In this document: positions 42,733 through 54,361 of the stretch, piece after piece
Layout of the letters: each line of letters opens with the position of its first letter
Position numbering within the stretch: position 1 is the stretch's first letter
Source: Streptacidiphilus jiangxiensis
GTDB lineage: Bacteria; Actinomycetota; Actinomycetes; Streptomycetales; Streptomycetaceae
Direction: 5' to 3'
DNA: 64,000 nt
NCBI RefSeq assembly: GCF_900109465.1
Contig: NZ_FOAZ01000012.1
Location: 1 to 64,000, forward strand
The notes under the pieces: model-generated
Told to the model about the DNA's origin: nothing
What the model saw: only the letters and a program-made list of their open reading frames with translations
Databases searched by the model: none
Program-made: the position numbers and the translations under genes

Positions 42733-43896
42733 GTGGAACGGGTACGACGTACGACGGCGCTGGCAGCGGCCGCGGCACTGGCGCTGACCGGCGCGGCCGT
42801 GTGGCAGCTCGCGGGGGGCGCGCAGAAGTCACCGGGCGCCGAAGCGGCGCAGGACGACGGCTACGCGGTTCTCCCGCACACCTCCGTCGGGACCTCTCCC
42901 GGCGGTTGCGGTCAGGGCTGGACCTCGGGACGCTCCGGACTCCAGGTCTTCGACGTCACCAACCGCGGCATCTCCCCCGCCGACGTCCAGCTCGTCGAGC
43001 CGGGGACCGGCGCGGTCCTGGGCGAGGTCGAGGGCCTGGCCCCGAACCGCTCCCGGCCGCTGCTGGTGCGCCTCGCGGCCGGCTCCTACGCCTTCCGCTG
43101 CCTGCAGTCGGACACCGACGCCGTGTCCGGCCCCACCGTCCGCGTGACCGGCTCCGGCGCCGGCACCCCCGCGGTCGTCCCGGTCACGCAGCAGGACCTG
43201 ATCCCCGTCGCGCTCGCGTACCAGAAGTGGGTCGCCAGTCAACTGCCCGGCCTGGTCTCCGACGTGGCCGCGCTGCACGGCGCCGTCGCCTCCGGGGACC
43301 TGGCGGGTGCCAAGCAGCGCTGGCTGACGGCCCACCTCGCCTACGAACGCCTCGGCGCGGCCTACGGTGCCTTCGGCGACGTGGACGACGAGATCAACGG
43401 CCCGCGCCACCACGACACCGGCTTCCACGGGGTCGAGTACGGGCTGTGGCACGGCGGCACGACCACCGGCCTGGAGTCGGTCGCGGCCAAGCTGCTCTCC
43501 GACGTCCAGGGCCTGGCCGCGTCCTGGCCGAAGGTGCAGCTCGACCCGGCCGTGCTGGGCGTGCGGGCGCACGAGATCGTCGAGAACGCGATCGAGTTCG
43601 AGCTCAGCGGCCGCACCGACTACGGCAGCGGCTCCAACCTGGCGACGGTGGGCGCGAATCTGGACGGCACGACGGAGGTGCTGACGCTGCTCCGGCCGCT
43701 GCTGAGCTCGCGCGTCCCGATGCCGCAGATCGACACGGCGATGGCGGCCGCCCGCGCGCAGCTGACCGCGGACGGCGCGGTACCGCTCGGCGCGCTGACG
43801 CAGGAGCAGCGGGAGAAGCTGAACGCGGCGTTCGGGGACCTGGTGGAGCAGCTCGCGCCGATCGCGGCGGTGCTGGATGTACGGAGGACGCAGTGA
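42733..43896 (+). CDS. efeO: Iron-uptake protein EfeO (cupredoxin-like plus imelysin/M75 domain)
   Basis: A ~387-residue extracytoplasmic protein of the EfeO family. After a signal/anchor ([20 protein letters not shown]), residues ~40-145 form a cupredoxin-like domain and the rest a helical imelysin (peptidase M75) domain with the metal-binding GxHxxE motif ([12 protein letters not shown]). In EfeUOB it captures ferrous or ferric iron for the EfeU permease. The start is uncertain: GTG 42733, or TTG 42676 with GAGGG nine bases upstream. It overlaps efeB by GTGA. No EfeU permease gene is adjacent; the neighbour upstream is pyk. Confidence 0.88.
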   Translation: MERVRRTTALAAAAALALTGAAVWQLAGGAQKSPGAEAAQDDGYAVLPHTSVGTSPGGCGQGWTSGRSGLQVFDVTNRGISPADVQLVEPGTGAVLGEVEGLAPNRSRPLLVRLAAGSYAFRCLQSDTDAVSGPTVRVTGSGAGTPAVVPVTQQDLIPVALAYQKWVASQLPGLVSDVAALHGAVASGDLAGAKQRWLTAHLAYERLGAAYGAFGDVDDEINGPRHHDTGFHGVEYGLWHGGTTTGLESVAAKLLSDVQGLAASWPKVQLDPAVLGVRAHEIVENAIEFELSGRTDYGSGSNLATVGANLDGTTEVLTLLRPLLSSRVPMPQIDTAMAAARAQLTADGAVPLGALTQEQREKLNAAFGDLVEQLAPIAAVLDVRRTQ

Positions 43897-45125
43897 GCCG
43901 AGGCGGAGTGCGACCGGAGAGCGCAGTGAGGGACATTGCACGACGGTCGGTGCTGGCGGGCGCCTTGGCGACCGGGGCCGCGGTGACCCTGACGGGTGCG
44001 GCGACCGCCTCCTCCCCGTCGGAGACCGCCCGCGGGTTCCACGGCGTGCACCAGGCCGGGATCCTCACCCCCAAGCGCCGGGTCGCCGCGTTCGTCTCCT
44101 TCGACGTCACCGCCGCCGACCGCGCCGGGCTGGGCGACCTGTTCACCACGCTCACCGACCGCGTGCGCGCGCTGACCGCCGGCGGTGTGCCGGAGCCGCT
44201 GGGGATCACCGCGCCGCCGTCGGACTCCGGCGTGCTCGGGCCGGTGCCGCCCGGCGGCGCGCTGACCGCGCTGCTCGCAGTCGGCGCCTCGCTCTTCGAC
44301 GACCGCTTCGGGCTCGCCGCGCAGAAGCCCGTGCGGCTGAGCACCATGCCGGCCTTCCCGGACGACGACCTGGACCCGGCCGTCTGCCACGGCGACCTGC
44401 TGCTGCAGCTGGAGGCCGACGACACCGACGTGCTCGCCTACGCGCTGCGCGACCTCGCCCGGCACACTCGCGGCGCCATGCAGGTGCGTTGGCGCATCGA
44501 CGGCTTCGCCTCGCCGCCGCGCCCGGTCGGCACGCCGCGCAACCTGATGGGCTTCCGCGACGGCACCGCCAACCCCGACACGACCGACGCGCGCCTGATG
44601 GAGCGTCTGCTCTGGGTCGACGCGGGGCAGGGCGAGCCCGCCTGGGCGACTCACGGCTCGTACCTGGCCGTGCGGCTGATCCGGATGCTGGTGGAGTTCT
44701 GGGACCGGGTCGGCATCACCGAGCAGGAACGGATGTTCGGCCGCCGCAAGGACTCCGGCGCGCCGCTCGACGGCCGGGCCGAGACGGACACGCCGGACTT
44801 CGGCGCGGACCCGACCGGCGACGTCATCCCGATGGACTCGCACATCCGCCTGGCCAACCCGCGCACCGCGCAGACGGCCGAGCAGCGACTGCTGCGCCGC
44901 GGCTTCAACTACGACCGCGGCACCGACGCCAACGGCAACCTCGACATGGGTCTGGTCTTCTGCGCGTTCCAGCAGGACCTGGAGCGTCAGTTCGCCACCG
45001 TGCAGAAGCGGCTGGCCGGTGAGCCGCTGGTCGACTACATCCGTCCGTTCGGCGGCGGCTACTTCTTCGCCCTGCCCGGTGTGGTGGACACGAACGACCG
45101 TTTCGCGCGCGGCCTCCTCACGTGA
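43893..45125 (+). CDS. efeB: Dye-decolourising (DyP-type) peroxidase EfeB
   Basis: A 410-residue heme peroxidase exported by the Tat pathway: the leader contains [20 protein letters not shown] with twin arginines. The DyP signature GFRDGTANP, with the catalytic Asp, is at about the middle of the protein, followed by the proximal His in [10 protein letters not shown] and [16 protein letters not shown]. EfeB uses peroxide to oxidise iron or release it from heme next to EfeO. GTG 43893 overlaps the efeO stop codon, with GGAGG upstream, so the two are coupled. No other iron genes follow; the next gene is a phosphatase-like protein with its own upstream region. Confidence 0.94.
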   Translation: MSRGGVRPESAVRDIARRSVLAGALATGAAVTLTGAATASSPSETARGFHGVHQAGILTPKRRVAAFVSFDVTAADRAGLGDLFTTLTDRVRALTAGGVPEPLGITAPPSDSGVLGPVPPGGALTALLAVGASLFDDRFGLAAQKPVRLSTMPAFPDDDLDPAVCHGDLLLQLEADDTDVLAYALRDLARHTRGAMQVRWRIDGFASPPRPVGTPRNLMGFRDGTANPDTTDARLMERLLWVDAGQGEPAWATHGSYLAVRLIRMLVEFWDRVGITEQERMFGRRKDSGAPLDGRAETDTPDFGADPTGDVIPMDSHIRLANPRTAQTAEQRLLRRGFNYDRGTDANGNLDMGLVFCAFQQDLERQFATVQKRLAGEPLVDYIRPFGGGYFFALPGVVDTNDRFARGLLT

Positions 45126-45157
45126 TCTACGCGCGCAGAGACCAGGCTTCTCCAGCC

Positions 45158-45179
45158 GTTTACTGGCACGTCACCTGAC
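45158..45179 (+). promoter_or_regulatory. PHO-box-like direct repeat upstream of the phosphatase-like gene
   Basis: Two adjacent 11-bp units, GTTTACTGGCA and CGTCACCTGAC, each agree at about 8 of 11 positions with the streptomycete PhoP direct-repeat consensus as I recall it. They lie ~77 bp upstream of the start codon of a phosphatase-type gene, a fitting target. The match is imperfect. Confidence 0.35.
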
Positions 45180-45255
45180 GGGCTCCGGCGCGTCGGCCGC
45201 TCCGCGAAGGATGCGGACGCGACGTTTGACCAAGAGTCACCGGAGGGGATGCGGG

Positions 45256-47115
45256 ATGAGCGGCAACACGGACAGGACGACGGGCGCGCGCCGCGGTCGG
45301 CGCTGGGCCGCACTGGCAGGCGCGGCGGCACTGACGGTCGCCGCGGGCACCGCGCCGGCCTGGGCGGCCTCTGCGGACCACGGCGGCAGCAACGGCCGGG
45401 GCCACGTGCACACCACCACGCCGATCAAGCACCTGGTGGTGATCTTCCAGGAGAACGTCTCCTTCGACCACTACTTCGGCACCTACCCGCAGGCCGCCAA
45501 CACCGACGGCACGCCGTTCACGGCCGCGAAGAACACCCCGAAGACCGCGAACAACCTGGTCAACTCGGGTCTGCTGACCAGCAACCCGAACCTGTACGCG
45601 CCGCAGCGCCTCTCCGGCAAGCAGGCCCAGACCTGCGACCAGAACCACAACTACACGCCGGAGCAGTACGCCGCCGACGGCGGCAAGATGGACAAGTTCG
45701 TCCAGTACACCTCCAAGGACACCTGCTCCGGCGGCCTGTTCGGCGCCCCGGGCCTGGCCATGGACTACTACGACGGCAACACCGTCACCGCGATGTGGAA
45801 CTACGCCCAGCACTACACGCTGAGCGACAACTCCTTCTCGGACGTCTACGGCCCGTCCACCCCCGGCGCGCTCAGCCTGGTCTCCGGCCAGACCCACGGC
45901 GTCGTCTCGGTCACCGGCACCGGCAGCACCGAGAACCCGACCCAGACCGGCACCCCGGACTCCTACACGGTGCACTCGCCGAACGCCCAGGGCGTCGGCA
46001 CGGTCGTGGGCGACCCGGACCCGGCCTACGACGACTGCGCCGACAGCAACCACACCTCCACCAACGCGCTGGCCGAGATGCAGGGCCAGAACGTCGGCGA
46101 CCTGCTCAACACCAAGCACGTCACCTGGGGTTGGTTCCAGGGCGGCTTCCGCCCCACCACGCCCTACAACGGCACCAGCGGCTACGCGGTCTGCGGCGCC
46201 ACGCACACCAACATCGGCGGCGCCACGGTCGCGGACTACAGCGCGCACCACAACCCGTTCGAGTACTACAAGTCGACCTCGAACCCGCACCACCTGGCGC
46301 CGGCCAGCGAGGCGGAGATCGGCAACGCGGGCCAGGCCAACCACCAGTACGACCTGACCGACTTCGACTCGGCGCTGGCCGCGGGCAACCTCCCGGCCGT
46401 CAGCTTCCTGAAGGCCGGTGAGTACCAGGACGGCCACGCGGCCTACTCGGACCCGCTGGACGAGCAGAACTTCCTGGTCAAGGAGATCAACGCGCTGGAG
46501 TCCTCCCCGGAGTGGTCCTCCACCGCGGTCGTCGTCGCCTACGACGACTCCGACGGCTGGTACGACCACGTCTACCACGCGCCGACCAACGGCTCGACGG
46601 ACACCACGGCGGCCTCCGGTGGCGTCACCACCGACTCCCCGGCCTGCCAGGCCGGCCCGGCCGCGAAGAAGGGCTACGCCGACCGCTGCGGCTCCGGCCC
46701 GCGTCAGCCGCTGCTGGTGATCTCGCCCTACGCGCGCACCAACCACATCTCGCACACCTACACCACCCAGTCGTCCATCACGCGCTTCATCGAGGACAAC
46801 TGGAAGCTCGGCCGGATCGGTGACGGCTCCTTCGACGCCACCGCCGGTCACCTGAGCTACGCCTTCGACTTCCGTCACCCGAACAACGTCCGCGTGCTGC
46901 TGAACACGAACGGTTCGGTCGCCTCGGTCACCCCGATCAAGCACCACCAGGACGGCGACACCCCCGCCGCGATCCAGGCCTCCCCGGCGGCCGCCTCCAC
47001 GTCCGACAACAGCGCGACAATGCTGTCGATCAGCCTGGGTGCCGCGGCCGTGGCCGCCCTCGGCACCTCCTGGGCCGTCGCCCGCCGCTCCCGCCGCAAG
47101 GCGCTGGCGTCCTGA
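45256..47115 (+). CDS. Secreted acid phosphatase / phospholipase C-like phosphoesterase
   Basis: A 619-residue exported phosphoesterase of the phospholipase C/AcpA (phosphoesterase PF04185) family. After a signal peptide (RRWAALAGAAALTVAAGTAPAWA) the mature protein begins with KHLVVIFQENVSFDHYFGTYP, the metal-site motif carrying Glu-Asn, and later VVVAYDDSDGWYDHVYHAP (conserved metal-binding Asp and His residues) and SPYARTNHISHTY. The C-terminus has one TM helix plus RRSRRKALAS, so it should remain anchored outside the membrane, though no LPxTG sorting motif is seen. ATG 45256 has GGAGGGG upstream. Likely role is phosphate scavenging; lipid versus soluble substrate is not decided. Confidence 0.9.
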   Translation: MSGNTDRTTGARRGRRWAALAGAAALTVAAGTAPAWAASADHGGSNGRGHVHTTTPIKHLVVIFQENVSFDHYFGTYPQAANTDGTPFTAAKNTPKTANNLVNSGLLTSNPNLYAPQRLSGKQAQTCDQNHNYTPEQYAADGGKMDKFVQYTSKDTCSGGLFGAPGLAMDYYDGNTVTAMWNYAQHYTLSDNSFSDVYGPSTPGALSLVSGQTHGVVSVTGTGSTENPTQTGTPDSYTVHSPNAQGVGTVVGDPDPAYDDCADSNHTSTNALAEMQGQNVGDLLNTKHVTWGWFQGGFRPTTPYNGTSGYAVCGATHTNIGGATVADYSAHHNPFEYYKSTSNPHHLAPASEAEIGNAGQANHQYDLTDFDSALAAGNLPAVSFLKAGEYQDGHAAYSDPLDEQNFLVKEINALESSPEWSSTAVVVAYDDSDGWYDHVYHAPTNGSTDTTAASGGVTTDSPACQAGPAAKKGYADRCGSGPRQPLLVISPYARTNHISHTYTTQSSITRFIEDNWKLGRIGDGSFDATAGHLSYAFDFRHPNNVRVLLNTNGSVASVTPIKHHQDGDTPAAIQASPAAASTSDNSATMLSISLGAAAVAALGTSWAVARRSRRKALAS

Positions 47116-47167
47116 AGTCGTCGGCGTCCTGAGTGACGTCGTGACTCCGCTCGACCGAGCCCGTCGG

Positions 47168-47198
47168 AGGGCCGGACCCGCTGCCCGGGTCCGGCCCT
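47168..47198 (+). terminator. Terminator of the phosphatase-like gene
   Basis: A perfect 13-bp stem (AGGGCCGGACCCG with 47186-47198) with the loop CTGCC, followed by TCGGCG. It lies between two codirectional genes and defines the upper boundary of the next transcript. Confidence 0.8.
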
Positions 47199-47243
47199 TC
47201 GGCGTGTGCGGAACCGGTTAGCGCGCCCGTACGTCGCAGAGGT

Positions 47244-48137
47244 ATGCGCACCGCACGTTCCCTCGCCCTCACCGCTCTCCTGCTCGCCGCGCTCTCCGGC
47301 TGCGCGAGCACCACGGCACCATCCACGTCGCCCTCCGGCAGCGCGGGGCCCGACGCGAAGCAGGCCACCGCCGCCTTCACCCAGCGCGCGGGCACGCTGG
47401 CCTCTGGCTGGGACGGCTCGCCCGTGCAACAGACCTGGGAGGCCGGGTACGTGCCCGCGGACGACGGCGTCCACCTCGCACCGGGCGCGTGGCACTCCGA
47501 GGCCGACAAGGCCGCCTACAAGGGCGCCAAGTTCCGCTACGCCGTGCCGATGCCGATGGGCCCGGCCCAGCAGACGATCCACTTCGCCTCGGGCACGCAG
47601 CGCACCCTCCCGGGTCTCACCCCGCAGGAGGCGATGCGGACCGAGTCACTGGGCCGCTGCCCCAAGTCGGGCTGCCCGACCACGGAGCTCACCGTCACCT
47701 CGGCCAAGGCCACGACGGAACAGCAGAACACCAGCCAGGGGATGGCGACCGTGCCCGCCTGGGCCGTCACGATCGCCGGTTACCAGGGCGACTTCGTCTT
47801 CCCGGCGGTCCACCCCGAGGAACTGCCGGAGCAGCCGATCGCGAACCTCCAGAACGCGGGCTACCAGGGCGCACGCCTGGTCTCGGTGTCGCAGGACGGC
47901 CGCACGCTGACGCTGCAGGTCGTCGACACCTGCGGGCACGAGAAGCCGACGGGGCTGCTCTACGAGACGAAGGACGTGGTCGTGGTCGGCGCGACGGACG
48001 TCGCGACGGGCAAGCCGATCACCTCGTGCGCGGAGGCGGCCGTGGTGGTCCGCACGCAGGTGCACCTGGGCGACGCCCTGGCCGGACGGAGCGTGCTCAA
48101 CGTCCTCAACGGCGCCCCGGAGTTCCCGCAGGGCTAG
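47244..48137 (+). CDS. Putative lipoprotein of unknown function
   Basis: A 297-residue lipoprotein I do not recognise. The signal peptide (RTARSLALTALLLAALSGC) ends in the lipobox ALSGC with Cys20, followed by a Ser/Thr/Pro linker and a globular domain with VPMPMGPAQQTIHFASGTQR, CPKSGCPTTELTVTSAKATT, VPAWAVTIAGYQGDFVFPAV and DTCGHEKPTGLLYETKDVVV. Four cysteines in the mature domain (CPKSGC, DTCGH, ITSC) suggest disulphides. It has the look of actinomycete-specific surface proteins. Isolated on the plus strand between terminators; no partner is visible. ATG 47244 sits 23 bp after a hairpin-rich region with GAGG nearby. Confidence 0.75.
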   Translation: MRTARSLALTALLLAALSGCASTTAPSTSPSGSAGPDAKQATAAFTQRAGTLASGWDGSPVQQTWEAGYVPADDGVHLAPGAWHSEADKAAYKGAKFRYAVPMPMGPAQQTIHFASGTQRTLPGLTPQEAMRTESLGRCPKSGCPTTELTVTSAKATTEQQNTSQGMATVPAWAVTIAGYQGDFVFPAVHPEELPEQPIANLQNAGYQGARLVSVSQDGRTLTLQVVDTCGHEKPTGLLYETKDVVVVGATDVATGKPITSCAEAAVVVRTQVHLGDALAGRSVLNVLNGAPEFPQG

Positions 48138-48167
48138 GGCCCCGCAGGGACAGCCGGGAACGAACGA

Positions 48168-48213
48168 CGGCACCAGCCCCCCGAACTTGGTCGGGGACAG
48201 GGGGCGGGTGCCG
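48168..48213. terminator. Terminator between the lipoprotein gene and gltD
   Basis: A long stem with CGGCACC and GCCCCC pairing with GGGGGC and GGTGCCG around one mismatched position and an 18-nt loop, followed by CTTTCTTGG on the plus strand. It fills the gap between convergent genes. Confidence 0.7.
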
Positions 48214-48288
48214 CTTTCTTGGTTCGCCGCGTGCGATCCGGCGCCGTTGCAGGCCACGCGGACGTTCTTGCTCGTCAGACCAGCTGCG

Positions 48289-49752
48289 TCACACGGTGAG
48301 CGGGCGGTCCGTCGGGCGGATCGGGGCGGGCAGCGTGGAGGCGCGGCCCGAGAGGTAGGAGTCGACCGCCTTGGCCGCACTGCGGCCTTCGGCGATGGCC
48401 CAGACGATCAGCGACTGGCCACGGCCGGCGTCACCGGCCACGAAGACGCCGTCGACGTTGGTGGCGAAGCGGCCGTCGCGGGCGACGTTGCCTCGCGCGT
48501 CCAGGTCCACACCGAGCTGCTCGACCAGGCCGTTCTTCACGTCGGTGCCCGTGAAGCCCATGGCCAGGGTGACCAGCTGGGCCGGGATGGCCCGCTCGGT
48601 GCCGGGGACCGGCTCGAAGCGGCCCTCGCTGAACACTACCTCAACCAGGTGCAGCTGCTGGACGTTGCCATCCTCGTCCCCGGTGAAGTGGGTGGTGTTG
48701 ACGGAGTAGACCCGCTCACCGCCCTCCTCGTGGGCCGAGGTGACCTTGTAGACCATCGGCATGGTCGGCCAGGGCTGCCCGGTCGGGCGGTCCTCGCTCG
48801 GCTGCGGCATGATCTCCAGCTGCGTGACCGAGGCCGCACCCTGACGGTGCGCGGTGCCGACGCAGTCGGCGCCGGTGTCGCCACCGCCGATGACGACCAC
48901 GTGCTTGCCGGCGGCGCTGATCGGGGAGTCGACGTAGTCACCCTCCTGGACCTTGTTGGCCAGCGGCAGGTACTCCATGGCCTGGTAGATGCCCTTGAGC
49001 TCGCGGCCGGGCGCGTTCAGGTCGCGGGCCGTGGTCGCGCCGGCGGCGACGACCACCGCGTCGAACCGCTCGCGCAGCTGACGGCCGGTGATGTCGACAC
49101 CCACCTCGACACCGGTGCGGAACCGGGTGCCCTCCGCGCGCATCTGCTCGACGCGGCGGTTGACGTGGCGCTTCTCCATCTTGAACTCGGGGATGCCGTA
49201 GCGCAGCAGGCCGCCGATGCGGTCGGCGCGCTCGTACACCACGACCGTGTGCCCGGCACGGGTGAGCTGCTGGGCGGCGGCCAGGCCCGAGGGGCCGGAG
49301 CCGATGACGGCGACGGTCTTGCCGGAGAGGCGGTCCGGGATCTGCGGCGTGACGCTGCCGTTGTCCCAGGCCTTGTCGATGATGGTGACCTCGACGTTCT
49401 TGATGGTCACCGCGTCCTGGTTGATGCCCAGGACGCACGCCGACTCGCACGGGGCCGGGCAGAGGCGACCGGTGAACTCCGGGAAGTTGTTGGTCGCGTG
49501 CAGGCGCTCGCTGGCGCCCTTCCAGTCGTCGCGGAAGGCCAGGTCGTTCCACTCGGGGATGAGGTTCCCGAGCGGGCAGCCGTTGTGGCAGAACGGGATG
49601 CCGCAGTCCATGCAGCGGCCCGCCTGCTTGCTGATGATGGGCAGCAGCGAGCGCTCGACGTAGACCTCGTTCCAGTCCCGGACGCGCTCGGCGACCGGGC
49701 GGCGCTCGGCGAGCTGCTTGGGGGTGGTGAGGAAGCCCTTCGGGTCAGCCAT
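48289..49752 (-). CDS. gltD: Glutamate synthase small (beta) subunit
   Basis: A 487-residue flavoprotein delivering NADPH electrons to GltB. The N-terminal region binds two 4Fe-4S clusters ([20 protein letters not shown] and [14 protein letters not shown]). The FAD site is [21 protein letters not shown] and the NADPH site [20 protein letters not shown]; the C-terminal FAD motif is [22 protein letters not shown] 49752 lies inside the 3' end of gltB (8-bp overlap), with GGAGG five bases upstream. Transcribed as gltB-gltD, normal for streptomycetes. Confidence 0.97.
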   Translation of the reverse strand: MADPKGFLTTPKQLAERRPVAERVRDWNEVYVERSLLPIISKQAGRCMDCGIPFCHNGCPLGNLIPEWNDLAFRDDWKGASERLHATNNFPEFTGRLCPAPCESACVLGINQDAVTIKNVEVTIIDKAWDNGSVTPQIPDRLSGKTVAVIGSGPSGLAAAQQLTRAGHTVVVYERADRIGGLLRYGIPEFKMEKRHVNRRVEQMRAEGTRFRTGVEVGVDITGRQLRERFDAVVVAAGATTARDLNAPGRELKGIYQAMEYLPLANKVQEGDYVDSPISAAGKHVVVIGGGDTGADCVGTAHRQGAASVTQLEIMPQPSEDRPTGQPWPTMPMVYKVTSAHEEGGERVYSVNTTHFTGDEDGNVQQLHLVEVVFSEGRFEPVPGTERAIPAQLVTLAMGFTGTDVKNGLVEQLGVDLDARGNVARDGRFATNVDGVFVAGDAGRGQSLIVWAIAEGRSAAKAVDSYLSGRASTLPAPIRPTDRPLTV

Positions 49753-52700
49753 TTGCCGCCTCCATCATCTTCCGGGTGGTCTCGGACTCGGAGAGTCCGT
49801 CTCGCTCGGCGGCGTCCTTGGCGGCGAGCACGGCCTTGTAGTCGGTGGGCATGATCTTGGAGAAGCGGGAGACGCCGCTGCCCCAGTCGGCCAGGAGCTC
49901 GGCGGCCACCGTGGAGCCGGTCTCCTCGTAGTGCTGCTGAACGGTCTCGCGCAGCCACTCGCGGTCATCTCGGTCGGGCGCCTCGATCCCGACCTGGCCG
50001 CCGTTGACGTTGGCCGGACGCAGGTCGAGGACGTAGCCGATACCGCCGGACATACCGGCCGCGAGGTTGCGGCCCGTCTCGCCGAGGATGACGACGCGGC
50101 CGCCGGTCATGTACTCCATGCCGTGGTCGCCCACGCCCTCGACGACGAGGGTGGCACCGGAGTTGCGGACGGCGAAACGCTCACCGGCCTTGCCACGCAG
50201 GTGGATCCGGCCCTTGGTGGCGCCGTAGCCGACGGTGTTGCCGGCGATCACGTGGTTCTGCGCGTCGGCGCCGATCGCGGAGGCGTCGCGGGACGGACGG
50301 ACGATCACGACACCGCCGGAGAGGCCCTTGCCGACGTAGTCGTTGGCGTCGCCCTCGAGGCGGATGGTGATGCCACGCGGCACGAAGGCGCCCAGCGACT
50401 GGCCGGCGGAGCCGGTCAGGGTGATGTCGATGGTGCCCTCGGGCAGGCCCTCGCCGCGGTAACGCTTCGTCACCTCGTAGCCGAGCATGGTGCCGACGGT
50501 GCGGTTGACGTTGCGGACCGGCAACTGGATCCGGACGGCGTCGCCGCGCTCCAGGGCGTCCTCGGCCAGCGCGATGAGCTGGTTGTCGAGCGCCTTGTCC
50601 AGGCCGTGGTCCTGCACCGTGGTCTGGTGCAGGGACGAACCGGTGTCCGGGACGTGCAGCAGCGGCGCGATGTCCAGGCCGCTGGCCTTCCAGTGGTCGA
50701 TCGCCTCGGTCGCGTCGATGAACTCGGCGTGGCCGACGGCCTCCTCGATGGTGCGGAAGCCCAGCTCGGCGAGGATCTCGCGGACCTCCTCCGCGATGAA
50801 CTCGAAGAAGTTCACCACGAACTCCGGCTTGCCGGAGAAGCGCTCGCGCAGCACCGGGTTCTGCGTCGCGACGCCGACCGGGCAGGTGTCCAGGTGGCAG
50901 ACGCGCATCATGATGCAGCCGGAGACGACGAGCGGCGCGGTCGCGAAACCGAACTCCTCGGCGCCCAGCAGCGCGGCGATGACCACGTCGCGGCCGGTCT
51001 TCAGCTGTCCGTCGGTCTGCACGACGATACGGTCGCGCAGGCCGTTGAGCAGCAGCGTCTGCTGGGTCTCGGCGAGGCCGAGCTCCCAGGGGCCACCGGC
51101 GTGCTTGAGCGAGGTGAGCGGGCTGGCGCCCGTTCCGCCGTCGTGGCCGGAGACCAGCACGACGTCCGCGTGGGCCTTGCTGACGCCCGCCGCGACCGTG
51201 CCGACGCCGACCTCGGAGACCAGCTTCACGTGGACGCGGGCGACCGGGTTGGCGTTCTTCAGGTCGTGGATGAGCTGGGCGAGGTCCTCGATGGAGTAGA
51301 TGTCGTGGTGCGGCGGCGGGGAGATCAGACCGACACCGGGGGTGCTGTGCCGGGTCTTGGCCACCCACGGGTAGACCTTGTGACCGGGCAGCTGACCGCC
51401 CTCACCGGGCTTGGCGCCCTGGGCCATCTTGATCTGGATGTCGTCCGCGTTGACCAGGTACTCGCTGGTGACACCGAAGCGGCCGGAGGCGACCTGCTTG
51501 ATCGCCGAGCGGCGCGCCGGGTCGTACAGGCGCTCCGGGTCCTCGCCGCCCTCACCGGTGTTGGACTTGCCACCGATCTGGTTCATGGCGATGGCGAGCG
51601 TCTCGTGGGCCTCCAGCGAGATCGAGCCGTAGGACATCGCGCCGGTCGAGAAGCGCTTGACGATCTCGCTGACCGACTCGACCTCCTCGATCGGGATCGG
51701 CCCGCGCTCGGCACCCGGCTTGAACTTGAAGAGCCCGCGCAGCGTCATGAGGCGCTCGGACTGCTCGTTCACGCGCGAGGTGTACTGCTTGAAGATGTCG
51801 TAGCGCTTGGTGCGGGTCGCGTGCTGGAGCCGGAAGACGGTCTCCGGGTCGAACAGGTGCGGCTCGCCCTCGCGGCGCCACTGGTACTCGCCGCCGATCT
51901 CCAGGCGGCGGTGCGCCGGGGAGATGCCGGAGGCCGGGTAGGCCTGGGCGTGACGGGCGCCGGTCTCCTTGGCGATCTCCTCCAGGGTGATGCCGCCGAG
52001 CTTGGTGGTGGTGCCGGCGAAGTAGCCGTCCACCAGCTCCTGGCTGAGGCCGATGGCCTCGAAGACCTGGGCGCCGCGGTAGGAGGCGACGGTGGAGATG
52101 CCCATCTTGGACATCACCTTCAGCACGCCCTTGCCCAGCGCCTTGATCAGGTTGCGGATCGCCTTCTCCGGCTCGATGCCGGAGATGAAGGTGCCCTGCG
52201 CGACCAGGTCCTCGACGGACTCCATGGCCAGGTAGGGGTTGACCGCGCCGGCGCCGTAGCCGATCAGCAGCGCGACGTGGTGCACCTCGCGCACGTCACC
52301 GGCCTCGACGATCAGGCCGACGTGGGTGCGCTGCTTGGTGCGGATCAGGTGGTGGTGCACCGCGGAGGTGAGCAGCAGCGAGGGGATCGGCGCGTGCTCG
52401 GCGTCCGAGTGGCGGTCGGAGAGCACGATCAGGCGGGCGCCGTCGGCGATCGCCGCGTCGGCCTCGGCCGCTATCTCCGCGAGGCGGGTGGCGAGCGCCG
52501 CGCCGCCGCCGGAGACCTTGTAGAGGCCGGAGAGCGTGACCGCCTTCAGGCCCGGCAGGTCGCCGTCCGCGTTGATGTGGATCAGCTTGGCCAGGTCGTC
52601 GTTGTCGATGACCGGGAACGGCACGACGACGGAACGGCAGGAGGCGGCCTCGGCGTCCAGCAGGTTGCCCTCGGGGCCCAGGTTGGAGCCGAGGGAGGTG

Positions 52701-54334
52701 ACCAGCTCCTCGCGGATGGCGTCCAGCGGCGGGTTGGTGACCTGCGCGAACAGCTGCGTGAAGTAGTCGAAGAGCAGACGCGGCTTGGAGCTCAGCGCGG
52801 CGATCGGCGAGTCGGTGCCCATCGAGCCCAGCGCCTCGCCGCCGGTCTTGGCCATCGGCGCCAGGATGACGCGCAGCTCCTCCTCGGTGTAACCGAAGGT
52901 CTGCTGACGGCGGGTCACCGAGGCGTGGGTGTGCGCGATGTGCTCGCGCTCCGGCAGCGCGTCCAGCTTGATCGAGCCGGCGTGCAGCCACTCCGCGTAG
53001 GGGTTCTCGGCGGCCAGCGCGGACTTGATCTCCTCGTCGTCGACGATGCGGCCCTCGGCGGTGTCCACCAGGAACATCTTGCCCGGCTGCAGCCGGCCCT
53101 TGCGGACCACCTGGTCCTGCGGGATGTCCAGGACGCCGACCTCGGAGGCGAGCACGACCAGGCCGTCGGCGGTGACCCAGTAGCGGGCCGGGCGCAGGCC
53201 GTTGCGGTCGAGCACGGCGCCGATCTGGGTGCCGTCGGAGAAGGTGACGCAGGCCGGGCCGTCCCAGGGCTCGATCAGGTTCGAGTGGAACTGGTAGAAG
53301 GCGCGGCGGGCCGGGTCCATGGTGGCGTGGTTCTCCCACGCCTCCGGGATCATCATCAGCACCGCGTGCGGCAGCGTGCGGCCACCCAGGTGGAGCAGCT
53401 CCAGCACCTCGTCGAAGGAGGCGGTGTCGGAGTGGTCCGGGGTGCAGATCGGGAAGATCCGGTTCAGGTCGCCCGGGATGAGGTCGGTCGCGAGCTGGGA
53501 CTCGCGGGCCGTCATCCAGTTGCGGTTGCCCTTGACGGTGTTGATCTCACCGTTGTGGGCGACGAAGCGGTAGGGGTGCGCCAGCGGCCAGCTCGGGAAG
53601 GTGTTGGTGCTGAAGCGGCTGTGCACGAGGCAGAGCGCGGAGGCGAAGGCCCGGTCCGAGAGGTCCGGGAAGAACGGCTCCAGCTGCCCGGTGGTGAGCA
53701 TGCCCTTGTAGACGATCGTGCGCGAGGAGAGGGAGGGGAAGTAGACCCCGGCCTCCCGCTCGGCGCGCTTGCGCACGACGAAGGCGATCCGGTCGAGCTC
53801 GAGCTCGTTCTTCTGCCCCTCGGCGTCGGTGACGAAGAGCTGACGGAAACGCGGCATGACCGAGCGCGCGGTGGCGCCCAGCAGGTCGGGCGTGACCGGG
53901 ACGTCGCGCCAGCCGAGGACCGTCAGGCCCTCCTCGGCGGCGATCGTCTCGATGGACGAGACGGCAGCCGCGTCGGCGGCGTCCTCGTCCGGCAGGAACG
54001 CGATGCCGACGGCGTAGCCACCCTGGGAGGGCAGCTCGAAGCCGGCCTCGGTGGCCTTGGCCCGCAGGAAGGCGTGCGGGATCTGAGTCAGAATGCCGGC
54101 ACCGTCACCCGAGTCCGGTTCGGAGCCGGTGGCTCCGCGGTGCTCCAGGTTGCGCAGAACGGTGAGCGCCTGCTCAATGATGCGGTGCTCGGCGATTCCG
54201 CTGAGCGAGGCGACGAAGCCGACGCCACAGGCGTCGTGTTCGTTGCTGGGGTCGTACAGGCCCTGCTTGGCGGGGCGTGCGTCCGCCAGGGCGGCATAGG
54301 GCCGCGGGGCGTTGTACGCAGACGCAGGCAGCAT
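49745..54334 (-). CDS. gltB: Glutamate synthase large (alpha) subunit
   Basis: A ~1529-residue enzyme making two glutamates from glutamine and 2-oxoglutarate. The amidotransferase domain starts at the Cys nucleophile 36 ([16 protein letters not shown]) after a short propeptide that must be removed. The FMN domain holds the 3Fe-4S site ([19 protein letters not shown]) and [40 protein letters not shown]. The C-terminal GXGXG domain includes [22 protein letters not shown] prefer ATG 54334 because GGGAG precedes it at six bases; ATG 54361 adds nine residues and has no ribosome site. A GlnR-like sequence lies upstream. Confidence 0.96.
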   Translation of the reverse strand: MLPASAYNAPRPYAALADARPAKQGLYDPSNEHDACGVGFVASLSGIAEHRIIEQALTVLRNLEHRGATGSEPDSGDGAGILTQIPHAFLRAKATEAGFELPSQGGYAVGIAFLPDEDAADAAAVSSIETIAAEEGLTVLGWRDVPVTPDLLGATARSVMPRFRQLFVTDAEGQKNELELDRIAFVVRKRAEREAGVYFPSLSSRTIVYKGMLTTGQLEPFFPDLSDRAFASALCLVHSRFSTNTFPSWPLAHPYRFVAHNGEINTVKGNRNWMTARESQLATDLIPGDLNRIFPICTPDHSDTASFDEVLELLHLGGRTLPHAVLMMIPEAWENHATMDPARRAFYQFHSNLIEPWDGPACVTFSDGTQIGAVLDRNGLRPARYWVTADGLVVLASEVGVLDIPQDQVVRKGRLQPGKMFLVDTAEGRIVDDEEIKSALAAENPYAEWLHAGSIKLDALPEREHIAHTHASVTRRQQTFGYTEEELRVILAPMAKTGGEALGSMGTDSPIAALSSKPRLLFDYFTQLFAQVTNPPLDAIREELVTSLGSNLGPEGNLLDAEAASCRSVVVPFPVIDNDDLAKLIHINADGDLPGLKAVTLSGLYKVSGGGAALATRLAEIAAEADAAIADGARLIVLSDRHSDAEHAPIPSLLLTSAVHHHLIRTKQRTHVGLIVEAGDVREVHHVALLIGYGAGAVNPYLAMESVEDLVAQGTFISGIEPEKAIRNLIKALGKGVLKVMSKMGISTVASYRGAQVFEAIGLSQELVDGYFAGTTTKLGGITLEEIAKETGARHAQAYPASGISPAHRRLEIGGEYQWRREGEPHLFDPETVFRLQHATRTKRYDIFKQYTSRVNEQSERLMTLRGLFKFKPGAERGPIPIEEVESVSEIVKRFSTGAMSYGSISLEAHETLAIAMNQIGGKSNTGEGGEDPERLYDPARRSAIKQVASGRFGVTSEYLVNADDIQIKMAQGAKPGEGGQLPGHKVYPWVAKTRHSTPGVGLISPPPHHDIYSIEDLAQLIHDLKNANPVARVHVKLVSEVGVGTVAAGVSKAHADVVLVSGHDGGTGASPLTSLKHAGGPWELGLAETQQTLLLNGLRDRIVVQTDGQLKTGRDVVIAALLGAEEFGFATAPLVVSGCIMMRVCHLDTCPVGVATQNPVLRERFSGKPEFVVNFFEFIAEEVREILAELGFRTIEEAVGHAEFIDATEAIDHWKASGLDIAPLLHVPDTGSSLHQTTVQDHGLDKALDNQLIALAEDALERGDAVRIQLPVRNVNRTVGTMLGYEVTKRYRGEGLPEGTIDITLTGSAGQSLGAFVPRGITIRLEGDANDYVGKGLSGGVVIVRPSRDASAIGADAQNHVIAGNTVGYGATKGRIHLRGKAGERFAVRNSGATLVVEGVGDHGMEYMTGGRVVILGETGRNLAAGMSGGIGYVLDLRPANVNGGQVGIEAPDRDDREWLRETVQQHYEETGSTVAAELLADWGSGVSRFSKIMPTDYKAVLAAKDAAERDGLSESETTRKMMEAANG

Positions 54335-54361
54335 TGGCTCTCCCGTCGTCGAGATCGGCAT

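Noticed and set aside
54335-54361. Upstream ATG as gltB start
   Set aside because: No ribosome site precedes it, whereas ATG 54334 has GGGAG at six bases; left as an alternative only.
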